Below are positions 37,335-46,094 of a DNA stretch of 64,000 bases, piece by piece. Origin of the DNA: Flavobacterium ammonificans (GTDB taxonomy: Bacteria; Bacteroidota; Bacteroidia; Flavobacteriales; Flavobacteriaceae); NCBI RefSeq assembly GCF_020886115.1, contig NZ_AP025185.1, forward strand, positions 620,001-684,000. Reading direction: 5' to 3'. The position numbers were made by a program, and so were the translations under genes. The notes beneath the pieces were generated by a model that saw only the letters and a list, made by a program, of their open reading frames with translations, ran no database searches and was not told where the DNA came from. Within the stretch, counting starts at the first letter, position 1; each line of letters opens with the position of its first letter.

Positions 37335-38030
37335 TTAAACCGCAAAAAAGGCCTCAAGCTCTTGAAGCGTTTCTGCTGATGTTACAATGTCTTTTACTAC
37401 TTCGCCTTTATTTAATGCCACAATTCTATCGCACACTTCCACCGTATGTTGCAAGTCGTGACTCGAAACCAAAATCGTCACTTGCGGATTTTCGCTTAGT
37501 TCTTTGATGATTTTTTTCAAACGATTGACTGTAGTAGGATCTAAATTAGCAAACGGCTCATCTAAAACTACCACTTCCGGATTACCAATTAGAGTAGCAA
37601 TAATGCCGACTTTCTTTTGATTCCCTTTGGATAAATCGCGCAAATACTTTTTATTGTTCAAAATTTCACCATTGAAAAACTCTTCGTGTTTTGCTAATAA
37701 CGCATCTACATCGGCTTTGTTTTGACCGCGTAAATCACCAATGAAATAAAAATATTCTTCGGGAGTTAAGTAGCCAATTAAGAAACTTTCGTCTAAGAAA
37801 GAGGCGGTAAAGGATTTCCAATTTTCGCTAGTATGTACCGGAATTTCATTATTGATGATTTCGCCAGTTGTAGGTTGGATTAAATCCAAAAGCAAGCTAA
37901 AAAAAGTGGTTTTCCCTGCGCCATTATTGCCTACTAGTCCAAAACTTTGTCCTTTTGGAATGCTTAAATTATCGATTTGTAAAACGGTAGTCCCGTTGTA
38001 TTTTTTTGAAAGTTGATTGACTTGGATCAT
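37335..38030 (-). CDS. ABC transporter ATP-binding protein
   Basis: 231 residues. Walker A GNNGAGKTT (residues ~34-42), ABC signature LSKGNQKK, Walker B VVVLDEPFANLD and the switch His in SSHDLQHTVEVC are all intact, so it should hydrolyse ATP. The family is the drug/lipid exporter type (like CcmA/NatA). It lies 73 bp downstream of the DUF5687 permease and completes the PadR-controlled cluster. Confidence 0.92.
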   Translation of the reverse strand: MIQVNQLSKKYNGTTVLQIDNLSIPKGQSFGLVGNNGAGKTTFFSLLLDLIQPTTGEIINNEIPVHTSENWKSFTASFLDESFLIGYLTPEEYFYFIGDLRGQNKADVDALLAKHEEFFNGEILNNKKYLRDLSKGNQKKVGIIATLIGNPEVVVLDEPFANLDPTTVNRLKKIIKELSENPQVTILVSSHDLQHTVEVCDRIVALNKGEVVKDIVTSAETLQELEAFFAV

Positions 38031-38103
38031 AGTGAATTAAGGTTATGAGGTTAAAGTTTATGGGGTTAGAAAATGTATATTGCTGCTAACCGGAAACTGA
38101 ATG

Positions 38104-39570
38104 TTAATTGTTTTGTTTGTAGGCTTGAATGGTTTTGTATTTCTCTACTTTATAGACTTTTTCAATTTGTGAAAAAACCCGATCGCGTATTGCAAAACCA
38201 ATTAATCCCGCTCCTGCCACAAGAGCTAAACCTGTATTGGGCCCTTCCATGTATTTGCCTAATGCATACAGCAAAACGGGTAAGACAATCTTTGGTAAAG
38301 AAATTAATGTCGTGTGTAAATTAAACGCTTTTTTATCCCCAAAAGCCCCTTTACTCGAAGTTAGATCAATTGGGGTTTTGGTGTAAGCGCCAGCGTACAA
38401 AACTAAATGTGAATTGATGCCAATATTATAAATAGCACCCGCCAAAATAATCAAATAGATCTCCCAACCGAGGTAGATATAAAAGGAAGATATTACGGTA
38501 GAAATTACTGTTGCAATCACAATTAACCACCATTTTGAAGTCAAATAGTTCTTATATGAAATGTTTTGGGTCATCATTAATGGGTAGTATTGACTGTCCC
38601 AACTTGGCACAAACTGACCAAAAGTGAACAAAAAGCCACCTGTGACAAAAATGCCTGCAAAAATTTGCATGAATTGTGGCTGAGAAGGGTTATTAAAAAA
38701 AATAAAACCGTAAAACAAAAACAAAATGCTCATTCCTACCGTGGTTTTGGAGCGCTTGTTTCTTTTAATTAATTTGATGTCGTTTTTCAAAAATGTGCCT
38801 AAGGTTCCAAACTGATTCAGCCAAGTAAAATTTTCTGTTTTTGCAATCGCTGATTTAGTGGCTAGACCTGCATCGAGATACAATTGCTTTTTAAAGAAAT
38901 CATAAGTGATTTTATATAATCCTATAAGCACTAAAAGTGGAACTAAAAATAATCCCGGACTGTGAAATAGTCCTTCAAAAAAGGGTGCCGAATAATCTGT
39001 AATGTTGAAATAGCCGTAATGTTGTAATCCGCCTAAAACAACTACAATTGCTAGTAAAATTCCAAACAAATTGTCTTTGTTGCTAAATAATACATTGATG
39101 AAATTGTTAATGTACACTATCGAAAACATCGCTAAATGCCAAGAAATAACACTCTCTATTGGATGGTTTTCTATGAACAACACTACGGAGAAAGGAAGAA
39201 AGAAAAAAGCGTGCATCCAATTAAAATAAGACAAAGCCGTTTTTCCAAGAGAAAAATGAACAATCGTACTTTTTTTAATAGGCAAAATTAACATGGGGCG
39301 AATGTTCATTACGGGGATTTTTTGCCATAAAAAACGCAGCGTTAAATCGAAGAGAAAATAGTAAATCAAGAAGGTATTGATTTGAACTAAAGGATCTAAA
39401 TGATTTTCTTTTAGACCATAATACAACCCAATACCCATCGAAAGCAAAGCGAAAGAATACAATAACGCTACAATGGCCATTAAAATCTTGATGGCGAGAT
39501 TAGTTCCAAAAGAAGCGGAACGGGAAAACGATTTCCATTCCAGCGAGAGAAAATGTAGAATAAACTTCAT
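38104..39570 (-). CDS. DUF5687-like ABC exporter permease
   Basis: 488 residues with about 11-12 hydrophobic helices and a start MKFILHFLSLEWKSFSRSASFGTNL typical of ABC-2-like permeases. It resembles the DUF5687 family of Bacteroidota. It would pair with the ATPase at 37335-38030 to export a lipid, peptide or drug. The substrate is unknown. It lies 50 bp downstream of the third HAAS-like gene. Confidence 0.8.
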   Translation of the reverse strand: MKFILHFLSLEWKSFSRSASFGTNLAIKILMAIVALLYSFALLSMGIGLYYGLKENHLDPLVQINTFLIYYFLFDLTLRFLWQKIPVMNIRPMLILPIKKSTIVHFSLGKTALSYFNWMHAFFFLPFSVVLFIENHPIESVISWHLAMFSIVYINNFINVLFSNKDNLFGILLAIVVVLGGLQHYGYFNITDYSAPFFEGLFHSPGLFLVPLLVLIGLYKITYDFFKKQLYLDAGLATKSAIAKTENFTWLNQFGTLGTFLKNDIKLIKRNKRSKTTVGMSILFLFYGFIFFNNPSQPQFMQIFAGIFVTGGFLFTFGQFVPSWDSQYYPLMMTQNISYKNYLTSKWWLIVIATVISTVISSFYIYLGWEIYLIILAGAIYNIGINSHLVLYAGAYTKTPIDLTSSKGAFGDKKAFNLHTTLISLPKIVLPVLLYALGKYMEGPNTGLALVAGAGLIGFAIRDRVFSQIEKVYKVEKYKTIQAYKQNN

Positions 39571-39620
39571 TAGGTGTAGATTTGGTGAATAAGTAGTTAA
39601 AAATAATAAAAAGTTACCAA

Positions 39621-40325
39621 TTAATTTGCAAATTCATATTCGGGATAGGTTTGTTTCAGATATTCTTCGGCTTTTTTTGGAATAGTAATAATTACAATAT
39701 AAATAATTAAATAAATTGAAACCGTGAAAAAACTGAGGAGAAATAGAATCACATCTGTTGGAATGTGCGTTTTAAATATAATTGGATCGAGAAAATTAAA
39801 AAATTGAATTGGTAAAAAAACCAAAGAAATTCCGCTACCATAGTTAAAAATCATCTTCTCAAACAGCCATGTTCTTCCTGTTTTTTGTTGGTGCTGTTTC
39901 CTTTTTCTATTTTTTATAATCGCAACTGGAAGAATCCCAATCAACAATAGCAACATTGAAGCTGGAAAGAAATACTCCCAATATTCAATTCGTAAATACA
40001 AGAACAACCCTAATACCAAAGAAGCAGTTAGTATAATTTTAGGGATTGTAAAAAATTCTTTAAAATGTTTTAAAACCAAACGATTGTATTTTTTACCTAA
40101 AGCGATTTGGCGTTTTTCTACTACATCCATAAAACCAAAAACACCGAATTTTTTAAACTCTTTGTTCAACACTTCCTCAAAATAAAATTGCGGATTTTGT
40201 TCCAATTCAGCCTCAATAGCATGAGCTAAATGATCTACTAATTCAGTTTGTAAATCATAATATTCCACATAATGTTGACGGGTAAATGTGTATAATCGGT
40301 CGATTTGTGAGGGGTTGAGTTTCAT
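39621..40325 (-). CDS. HAAS-like domain membrane protein (third of three)
   Basis: 234 residues. The N-terminal ~80 residues (MKLNPSQIDRLYTFTRQHYVEYYDL, then LVDHLAHAIE and a helix with FGFMDVVEKRQIAL) form a soluble helical domain shared with the two genes upstream. Four C-terminal membrane helices follow. The soluble part resembles the HAAS domain of proteins that work with PadR regulators. It starts 2 bp after the previous gene stops. Confidence 0.75.
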   Translation of the reverse strand: MKLNPSQIDRLYTFTRQHYVEYYDLQTELVDHLAHAIEAELEQNPQFYFEEVLNKEFKKFGVFGFMDVVEKRQIALGKKYNRLVLKHFKEFFTIPKIILTASLVLGLFLYLRIEYWEYFFPASMLLLLIGILPVAIIKNRKRKQHQQKTGRTWLFEKMIFNYGSGISLVFLPIQFFNFLDPIIFKTHIPTDVILFLLSFFTVSIYLIIYIVIITIPKKAEEYLKQTYPEYEFAN

Positions 40326-40327
40326 GA

Positions 40328-40987
40328 TTAGTTTAGTCTGTATTGGTTTTTAATGTTGGAAACAACTTTATTAGTTAAATGTATTCCTGTGATACAAAAT
40401 AAAAATAGCACAACCCAAAGACAGATAAGTGGTATAATTAAGCTTGGATTTTCATTAACTTCGTCTTTAAGGAATATTCCTAAGTTTCCTAACAAAGGGC
40501 CTCCTGATGCTAAACCAAAGGAAATATCTACCGCTAAAAAACGTTCTCCATTAATTTTTCGGTTTTTAAACCAGCTGTAAAATATTGGTATTGTAAGTAA
40601 ATATAATGATGCGAAAAGTCCCGTTATATATTTAGATGGATTATCGAAATAAAAAGAACCTTGATAAATTAAAATCCCTAATAAAACACTACCTATGATT
40701 TTTGGGAATTTTAAAAACTCTGCAACCATTTTTCGCATTTGTCTATTGAATTCTTTTTGCAAAATCATTTTCCTTTCTTTTTCAACTTCCTTAAAATAAT
40801 TTCTGCCAAAACTTTGCTCAGCTCTATGTTTCACTTGATGAAATGACAGTTCAGGATGCTCGTTCCAAATGTTTTCCATAATCGAAACAAAATGATCTGT
40901 CAACTCCACTTGAAGTTCATACCATTTAATGTCGAAGGATTGGATATAATTGAAAACGTGTTCTATTTGTGAGGGGCTAAGTTTCAT
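40328..40987 (-). CDS. HAAS-like domain membrane protein (second of three)
   Basis: 219 residues with the same layout: MKLSPSQIEHVFNYIQSFDIKWYELQ, LTDHFVSIME, then FGRNYFKEVEKERKM and about four membrane helices. It shares the first ~15 codons and the D-H motif with its neighbours, while the membrane part is diverged. It starts 3 bp after the gene upstream. Function unknown; a sensing or adapter role is inferred from the operon. Confidence 0.75.
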   Translation of the reverse strand: MKLSPSQIEHVFNYIQSFDIKWYELQVELTDHFVSIMENIWNEHPELSFHQVKHRAEQSFGRNYFKEVEKERKMILQKEFNRQMRKMVAEFLKFPKIIGSVLLGILIYQGSFYFDNPSKYITGLFASLYLLTIPIFYSWFKNRKINGERFLAVDISFGLASGGPLLGNLGIFLKDEVNENPSLIIPLICLWVVLFLFCITGIHLTNKVVSNIKNQYRLN

Positions 40988-40990
40988 GAG

Positions 40991-41644
40991 CTATTGAATT
41001 GAAAATATTCTTTGAAATTGTATGTGCTTCATTCCCATAAAAATGATCGAAAGTAAAAACACATAAAAACAACCTATTGTTGCTACAAATAAATTTTGGT
41101 TGGTTAAATCATGAGGGATACTTGGATTAATTATAAATGATAAGAAAATAATCAGAAGCGAAAAACGTCTGTCAAACAAATGCTTATACGTAGAAGTGGC
41201 TTTAGATTTTAAATTCCATAATTTGATTATAAGTGCTACGGCCGCAGTTGTACAAAAGGCGTAAAACATTATATCTTTCATCAGACGAATAAATTCTAAT
41301 TTTTCTTGTATATTTTCTACCAACTGAAAACTAATAATTAATAGTATTGACGTTACTACTGATATAATAACTTCTCTTTGTAACTGTTTTTTTAATTTAC
41401 TATGAACTAGTTTAGGATAAGTCGATTTAATTGAAAAAAAGTCTCTTGTCAATTTGAACTCATCACTCCAATTGTCAAAAACCTGATTGTATGCATCTGG
41501 AAAAGTTTTTTTGGTAGTTTTCATTTCATATTCAATTTGTGACGCAATATGATCTAAAACTTCCATTTTCAAATCGTCAAACTTCACTCCTTTTTTAATT
41601 AAAGTTTGATTGATGCATTCTATTTGTGAGGGGCTAAGTTTCAT
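40991..41644 (-). CDS. HAAS-like domain membrane protein (first of three)
   Basis: 217 residues: MKLSPSQIECINQTLIKKGVKFDDL, then LDHIASQIE and a helix running to KLKKQLQREV, followed by about four membrane helices. The L/V-DH motif is shared with the two genes downstream. It starts 12 bp after the padR stop. The set looks like a tandem triplication of an ancestral PadR-linked membrane gene. Confidence 0.75.
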   Translation of the reverse strand: MKLSPSQIECINQTLIKKGVKFDDLKMEVLDHIASQIEYEMKTTKKTFPDAYNQVFDNWSDEFKLTRDFFSIKSTYPKLVHSKLKKQLQREVIISVVTSILLIISFQLVENIQEKLEFIRLMKDIMFYAFCTTAAVALIIKLWNLKSKATSTYKHLFDRRFSLLIIFLSFIINPSIPHDLTNQNLFVATIGCFYVFLLSIIFMGMKHIQFQRIFSIQ

Positions 41645-41656
41645 TTTTTTTACGAT

Positions 41657-41992
41657 TTAAATGGCTAATTTTGGGTTCACTAAAGTCTGCATGTTGCGGA
41701 TAAAATCTTCCAATTCCGCCAATCGATTAACGGTTTCAGTGGTTCCTTTTTCCGTTAGTTTATAATATTTTCGCAAGCGATTGTCTACTTTTTCTATTTC
41801 TACATCGAGCAATCCTTCGGCCTCCAGTTTGTGCAAGGCAGGATATAAAGCGCCTTCGGTAATAGTGAGTTCCCCTAGCGTAATCGCTTTTACTTTCTGC
41901 GTAATTTCGTATCCGTACATCTTACCGTTTTCCTCTAGGAGCTTCATGATAATCGTGTTCAGACTTCCTTTATACAATTGGGAATTTTTCAT
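41657..41992 (-). CDS. PadR-family transcriptional regulator
   Basis: 111 residues with the PadR winged helix: NTIIMKLLEENGKMYGYEITQKVKAITLGELTITEGALYPALHKLEAEGLL, the wing VEKVDNRLRKYYKLTEKG and a C-terminal dimer helix. PadR proteins are repressors, often of drug or envelope-stress exporters. It heads the cluster of three membrane genes and the ABC pair on the same strand with short gaps, so it is probably autoregulated. Confidence 0.92.
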   Translation of the reverse strand: MKNSQLYKGSLNTIIMKLLEENGKMYGYEITQKVKAITLGELTITEGALYPALHKLEAEGLLDVEIEKVDNRLRKYYKLTEKGTTETVNRLAELEDFIRNMQTLVNPKLAI

Positions 41993-42289
41993 TTTTCTTG
42001 CTATTTAAATACCTTCTAATACTTTCAATGGAAAAACAAATATACATAAGAAACTTATACATAATACTTTTAGGTATGTTTTTTTATCTTTTGTTTTAAA
42101 ATCAAACTAAAAAATAATCCATTTAAATCCTTTAATCCGAGGCTAAAAGATTGCTTCGTCGTTTCTCCTCGCAATGACATGAAGCACAACATAATTAAAA
42201 TTACCTTTTGAAATTGATTTTTGAAATTGAAATTGAAATTGCCATTGCAAACCTGATCTTTATCATTTTCTAAAACCCCTATGGTTTAC
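41993..42289. other. Gene-free gap between padR and the reductase gene
   Basis: 297 bp with no reading frame of note. It holds a copy of a dispersed sequence (ATTGCTTCGTC ... CGCAATGACA, 42150-42180) and, at 42211-42246, a low-complexity run of the unit TTGAAA. The divergent promoters should lie here; only the one for the reductase is clear. Confidence 0.6.
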
Positions 42290-42297
42290 TATATTTG
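42290..42297 (+). promoter_or_regulatory. -7 box of the ferredoxin-type reductase gene
   Basis: TATATTTG is a full TAnnTTTG match, ending 15 bp before the ATG at 42313. It contains the TTG at 42295 that would otherwise extend the frame, and so fixes the start at 42313. Confidence 0.55.
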
Positions 42298-42312
42298 TCA
42301 AAAATTACAACT

Positions 42313-43365
42313 ATGTCTTCCTTTTTAAAATTAATCATTAAAGAAGTAAAACGCGAAACCAAAGACGCTGTTTCAATTCTTTTTTCAGTTCCTGAAGAAT
42401 TACAATCCAACTATACTTTCATTGCTGGTCAATACATTAATTTGCGATTGACTTTGGACAACCAAGAAATTCGTCGTGCCTATTCGATTTGTTCTGCTCC
42501 GGATAGTGGCGAATTGCGCATTGCAGTTAAAGCCGTTCGAAACGGACTTTTTTCACAGTTTGCCAATACCAAACTTAAAGCAGGTGATGTTCTTGAAGTG
42601 GGACAACCAGAAGGAAAATTCACCTTTGAACCACAAGCGGATCGCCAGCGTAATTATGCCGCTTTTGTGGCAGGTAGCGGAATCACACCAGCAATTTCTA
42701 TCTTGAAATCGGTTTTAAAAAGCGAGCCAAAAAGCAGCTTTGTATTGGTATACGGAAACAAATCACCAGAAGAAACAATTTTCCACCAAGAATTACACGA
42801 TTTACAATCGCAATATGTAGGTCGCTTGTTTGTTCAGTATGTGTATAGCCAATCCAAAGCAGATGGAGCTTTGTCTGGACGAATTGACAAAACAACTGTG
42901 AATTATATCTTGAGAGAAAAACACGCCAGTTTGGATTTTGACAAATTCTATTTGTGTGGCCCTGAAGAAATGATAAACGCCGTTTCTGATGCTTTAAAAG
43001 AAAAGAATATTAAAGAATCCAATATCAAATTTGAATTGTTTTCAACTTCTGCCAAAGAACATACTATCGAACAATCGTTAGAAGGACATGCGCAAATTAC
43101 GGTAATGGTGGACGATGAAGAAACGACTTTCGAAATGTCAGCCAAACAAACCATTCTGGATGCTGCTTTAAAACAAGGTATTGATGCTCCTTATTCTTGT
43201 CAAGGCGGAATTTGCAGCAGCTGTTTGGCACGCGTTACCGAAGGAACAGCCGAAATGACTAAAAATTCCATCCTAACAGAAAAAGATGTAGCGGACGGAT
43301 TGATCTTGACTTGTCAAGCGCATCCTACTTCGAATACGATTCGTGTGGATTTTGATGATGTTTAA
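42313..43365 (+). CDS. FAD/NAD(P)H and 2Fe-2S oxidoreductase (PaaE-like)
   Basis: 350 residues. An FAD domain (residues 1-100, with RRAYSICSAP as the flavin motif) is followed by an NAD(P)H domain (GSGITPAISILKS, LCGPEEMI) and a C-terminal plant-type 2Fe-2S domain with Cys ligands in CQGGICSSC and LTCQAHP. It passes electrons from NAD(P)H to an oxygenase or other partner. It resembles the reductase of phenylacetyl-CoA epoxidase, but the other paa genes are not here, so the partner is unknown. Single gene with its own promoter and terminator. Confidence 0.88.
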   Translation: MSSFLKLIIKEVKRETKDAVSILFSVPEELQSNYTFIAGQYINLRLTLDNQEIRRAYSICSAPDSGELRIAVKAVRNGLFSQFANTKLKAGDVLEVGQPEGKFTFEPQADRQRNYAAFVAGSGITPAISILKSVLKSEPKSSFVLVYGNKSPEETIFHQELHDLQSQYVGRLFVQYVYSQSKADGALSGRIDKTTVNYILREKHASLDFDKFYLCGPEEMINAVSDALKEKNIKESNIKFELFSTSAKEHTIEQSLEGHAQITVMVDDEETTFEMSAKQTILDAALKQGIDAPYSCQGGICSSCLARVTEGTAEMTKNSILTEKDVADGLILTCQAHPTSNTIRVDFDDV

Positions 43366-43430
43366 TTATTGTCGCGAACCTTTGCCGCTAAGACACAAAG
43401 GCGCTAGGTTTATAATTGATTTATATAATA

Positions 43431-43454
43431 AACGAGAAGTGATTGCTTCTCGTT
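43431..43454 (+). terminator. Intrinsic terminator after the reductase gene
   Basis: AACGAGAAG (43431-43439), 6-nt loop, CTTCTCGTT (43446-43454), followed by a T-run: a clean rho-independent terminator 66 bp after the stop. Confidence 0.82.
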
Positions 43455-43510
43455 TTTTGTTTTATACCTACAACTTCTAAAAAGAACTTGCAGGATAAAT
43501 CCGTTTTCTT

Positions 43511-43677
43511 TTGTCAAGCTGAACTTGTTTCAGCTTCTAACTTCTTGGATGATTTCTAGATTCCGCCCCGAGCTTGCGAACTGACGAAGTAAATAAATTC
43601 GGAATGACAAAGCAATCGATAGTTCTTTTTTGTCAAGCTGAACTTGTTTAACTTCGTTAAATTTTCGATTTCAGCTT
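43511..43677. repeat. Two copies of a dispersed intergenic repeat
   Basis: TTGTCAAGCTGAACTTGTTT occurs at 43511-43530 and 43630-43649. The first copy ends with AATTCGGAATGACAA (43599-43613), the second continues TAACTTCG...ATTTTCGATTTCAG into the end of the next gene. A third, mixed copy lies at 56808-56900. The rest of the 312-bp gap holds only the reductase terminator. Confidence 0.75.
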
Positions 43678-44769
43678 CTATTTCCCTGACTTGATTCTAT
43701 TGTAGTGTTTGCACAACATTTGACAATTATCTGCAGCTGTTTTTCCGCCTTCGTGCCAAGGGGTTATGTGGTCAGCTTCCATTTCATTTAGTTCAAATTT
43801 TTCTAGACATTTTACGCAAATTCCTTTTTGGCGCTCAAAAGCTTCTCGTTTTTGTTTTTCGGAAAAAGCACGAATACTTAAATGTCTTTCTTTTCGGTTT
43901 AAAACAAAATAATAAATCCCTTTTTTATTGGACACATCTTCGTCTAACATCAAATCAGTAATTTCTTCTTCTAGGGCTTTAGCGTCCCATTTGTCGTTTT
44001 TGAATTCGTTGTATAAAGTTCCCCATTCAATGCCTTTCATCTCTTTGCGGTATTTTGGAAACGTGACTTTGACCCAATTTATTACCGATTGAAAATATAA
44101 CCACAATTCATTGGCATTGGGTTCAAACTGATTTTTAGACATATATTCCTTAATCTTTCCTTCCGAAATCCAGTCAATTGCTTTTTCTAAATATTCTTGG
44201 CGATTTGCCGAGCCATTTAAGTATTCATCGCCTATTTTTGGACGCGAATTTTTGGAAAAATAGCGTTTCGCATCCGACACCCATGAACCGGAATAGACTG
44301 CGTTGCGTAATTCTTGTTCTGTCAATACTTTTCCGGCAATGTTGATGGTTTCAAACCAATCTAATTTCTCGCTATCGGTTCCTGAACAGAAATACACCAT
44401 TAATTTGTACTCCAAAATTTGTTCTTGCTTGTCTTTGGGTAAATTATGAAACGCCAAACCATCAATAGAATAATCGCCATTGACATATTGGCAAATAGAA
44501 ATGGTGCGTTGTTGCCCATCAATTACTTCCAACTCTTGAGCTGAGCTTGTTGAACTATCTCGTACTGCCCAATACATAACATTCAATGGAAAGTTCTTTT
44601 GCAAGGTATTAATTACCGCATTGCGTTCTTTTACATCATATACAAATTCTCGTTGGTAAGGCGGACGAATATCAAGTTTACCTCCATAACCTACCACACC
44701 ATCATCGTTATTGTCTTTGTAACCATTGGTTAATTCTCTTACGGTAATTTCTTTGAGTTCTATGTTCAT
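43678..44769 (-). CDS. DUF262 and HNH endonuclease domain protein
   Basis: 363 residues. The N-terminal DUF262 (ParB/sulfiredoxin-like) domain has PPYQREFVYD (36-45) and the DGQQR motif (84-88), which in GmrSD-type enzymes binds or cleaves NTP. A C-terminal HNH domain (about 315-360) has Cys pairs CVKC and MLC with MEADHITPWHEGG as the catalytic loop. The combination is typical of anti-phage nucleases. Its start overlaps the stop of the adenine methyltransferase by 4 bp (ATGA), so they are made together. It is a probable restriction-like partner of that methylase; specificity unknown. Confidence 0.85.
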   Translation of the reverse strand: MNIELKEITVRELTNGYKDNNDDGVVGYGGKLDIRPPYQREFVYDVKERNAVINTLQKNFPLNVMYWAVRDSSTSSAQELEVIDGQQRTISICQYVNGDYSIDGLAFHNLPKDKQEQILEYKLMVYFCSGTDSEKLDWFETINIAGKVLTEQELRNAVYSGSWVSDAKRYFSKNSRPKIGDEYLNGSANRQEYLEKAIDWISEGKIKEYMSKNQFEPNANELWLYFQSVINWVKVTFPKYRKEMKGIEWGTLYNEFKNDKWDAKALEEEITDLMLDEDVSNKKGIYYFVLNRKERHLSIRAFSEKQKREAFERQKGICVKCLEKFELNEMEADHITPWHEGGKTAADNCQMLCKHYNRIKSGK

Positions 44770-45818
44770 AGTTTTTTGTTTTTGATAATTATTCGAGAAT
44801 ATGGAACCTCAACTATACCATTCTTCATCATATAGAGATCTCCATCAACCGCACCTCTTTTTTGAACTTCTTTTCTGAATTTTTTGTGCTCCGGTTTATA
44901 TTTTTGAACTCCAATTTCTAATCCTAAGTTGGCAATACCTAATCCAATTATATCAAATTGATCTGGGTTGTATTTATCCATAAAAGTTAAAGGAACACCT
45001 ATTAAACCATCATAATCAAAGGGAATGTCTTTAGTTTTATCTACATTAATTGCATTGAAATTCTCATAAACAGAATATTCTTTTGGAGTGTGTTTTTTAT
45101 GTAAAATCAGGTCTTCGTGTCTTTTATCTATATCCAAATTGGTAAACCAATGAACCCCAGAAACTCGTATCATACCTTCTTTATGGTCTCCCGCAGAAGC
45201 ATAATCTTCATATTGAGTATTGATAAAATGTCCTGCACCACCTTTAAAACCATAGCCTAACCAAAGTTTATTTTCCTTAATTAATTTAAATATATCTCTA
45301 TATCCAATGGCATTTTGATGGCCTACGATGATAAACTTTTTATCGTATTCTATCAATTGGGCTACATATTCCCGAAACAAAGAAAAAGGTGGATTGGTGA
45401 CCACAATATCGGCTTGTTTCAAAAGTTCAATACTTTCAGCACTTCTAAAATCGCCATCACCTTTCAAAGGTTTTACGCCTATTTCATTGGCGTCTGGCAC
45501 ACTATTCCCATTCTTGTCGCCTGTATAAACGAGATACACAGCCTGTTCTGATTCATTGGTACTAAATAAATCAGCATCTTGGTTTTTATAACAAGTAGCT
45601 ATCAATTTTTTGAGTCCTAAATGCTCAAAATTATAAGAGAAATAATGAAAAAAATTGCTGACTCTGGGGTCGTCGCAATTGCAATAAACTACTTTGTCTT
45701 TAAAATGGTCTTTGTAGTGCCGTAACTCGTTTTCAATATCCGAAAGTTGGGTATAAAACTCGTCTTTTTTATTGTTTTTGGCTTTGTGAAGATTGGTGTT
45801 GGAAGATTGCTTTGCCAT
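44766..45818 (-). CDS. EcoRI-family adenine-specific DNA methyltransferase
   Basis: 350 residues. KKDEFYTQLSDIENELRHYK at the N-terminus, the VVYCNCDDPRVSNF segment (~43-56) and the catalytic motif NPPF at 142-145 are those of M.EcoRI-type N6-adenine methyltransferases. It would protect host DNA. The target is not readable; EcoRI family does not imply GAATTC. The ATG at 45818 follows a ~270-nt leader with complex pairing (separate entry). It is coupled to the DUF262-HNH gene by a 4-bp overlap. Confidence 0.9.
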   Translation of the reverse strand: MAKQSSNTNLHKAKNNKKDEFYTQLSDIENELRHYKDHFKDKVVYCNCDDPRVSNFFHYFSYNFEHLGLKKLIATCYKNQDADLFSTNESEQAVYLVYTGDKNGNSVPDANEIGVKPLKGDGDFRSAESIELLKQADIVVTNPPFSLFREYVAQLIEYDKKFIIVGHQNAIGYRDIFKLIKENKLWLGYGFKGGAGHFINTQYEDYASAGDHKEGMIRVSGVHWFTNLDIDKRHEDLILHKKHTPKEYSVYENFNAINVDKTKDIPFDYDGLIGVPLTFMDKYNPDQFDIIGLGIANLGLEIGVQKYKPEHKKFRKEVQKRGAVDGDLYMMKNGIVEVPYSRIIIKNKKL

Positions 45819-45861
45819 AGTTTAGTTTAAAAGCGAAGCTTGCTCTTAAACTAATAAGCAT

Positions 45862-46091
45862 AAAAAAGGTGTGGTTGCCGTCCGTTAAAATGCTTATTCG
45901 TAACTCAGGCTCTGGTAAGACCGTAACAGAAATAAGCACGAACGGTCCACACCAGACTGGTGTGAACCTCCGCGACTTATTCTCCTGTTGTATTTGAAAT
46001 TTACCAGATTTCGAGTTACGAGAATAAGAGCTAAAAGCTCAACGATATGTTTAAAAATTTATGTTTCTATTTTTTTACTTTTTGTTTTTAT
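45862..46091 (-). promoter_or_regulatory. Structured leader with attenuator-like architecture before the methyltransferase
   Basis: Read on the minus strand, 5' to 3', the region offers these pairings. One stem (46028-46020 with 45984-45976, 9 bp) holds a small hairpin (46012-46008 with 46000-45996). A 17-bp palindrome follows (45964-45948, half-site CACACCAG). A nested long stem pairs 45953-45947 with 45874-45868, 45945-45941 with 45886-45882 and 45938-45931 with 45898-45891, and is followed at once by six T (45867-45862), like an intrinsic terminator. A rival 13-bp pairing (46027-46013 with 45906-45894, one bulge) and the palindrome would each break the terminator stem. The methylase ATG is 43 bp further on. 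Confidence 0.55.
46028..46040. other. Small hairpin at the 5' side of the leader
   Basis: GAGCT, 3-nt loop, AGCTC at 46028-46040. It lies between the putative promoter and the first stem of the leader and shares base 46028 with that stem. Confidence 0.5.
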
Positions 46092-46094
46092 GTG

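Noticed and set aside
45940..45970. tRNA-like T arm (GGTTCACACC on the minus strand)
   Set aside because: No acceptor stem, anticodon arm or CCA pattern fits around it.
45841..46060. Retron or group II intron RNA
   Set aside because: No reverse transcriptase lies nearby, and I could not find the usual a1/a2 or domain V patterns. The T-run after the main stem fits an attenuator better.
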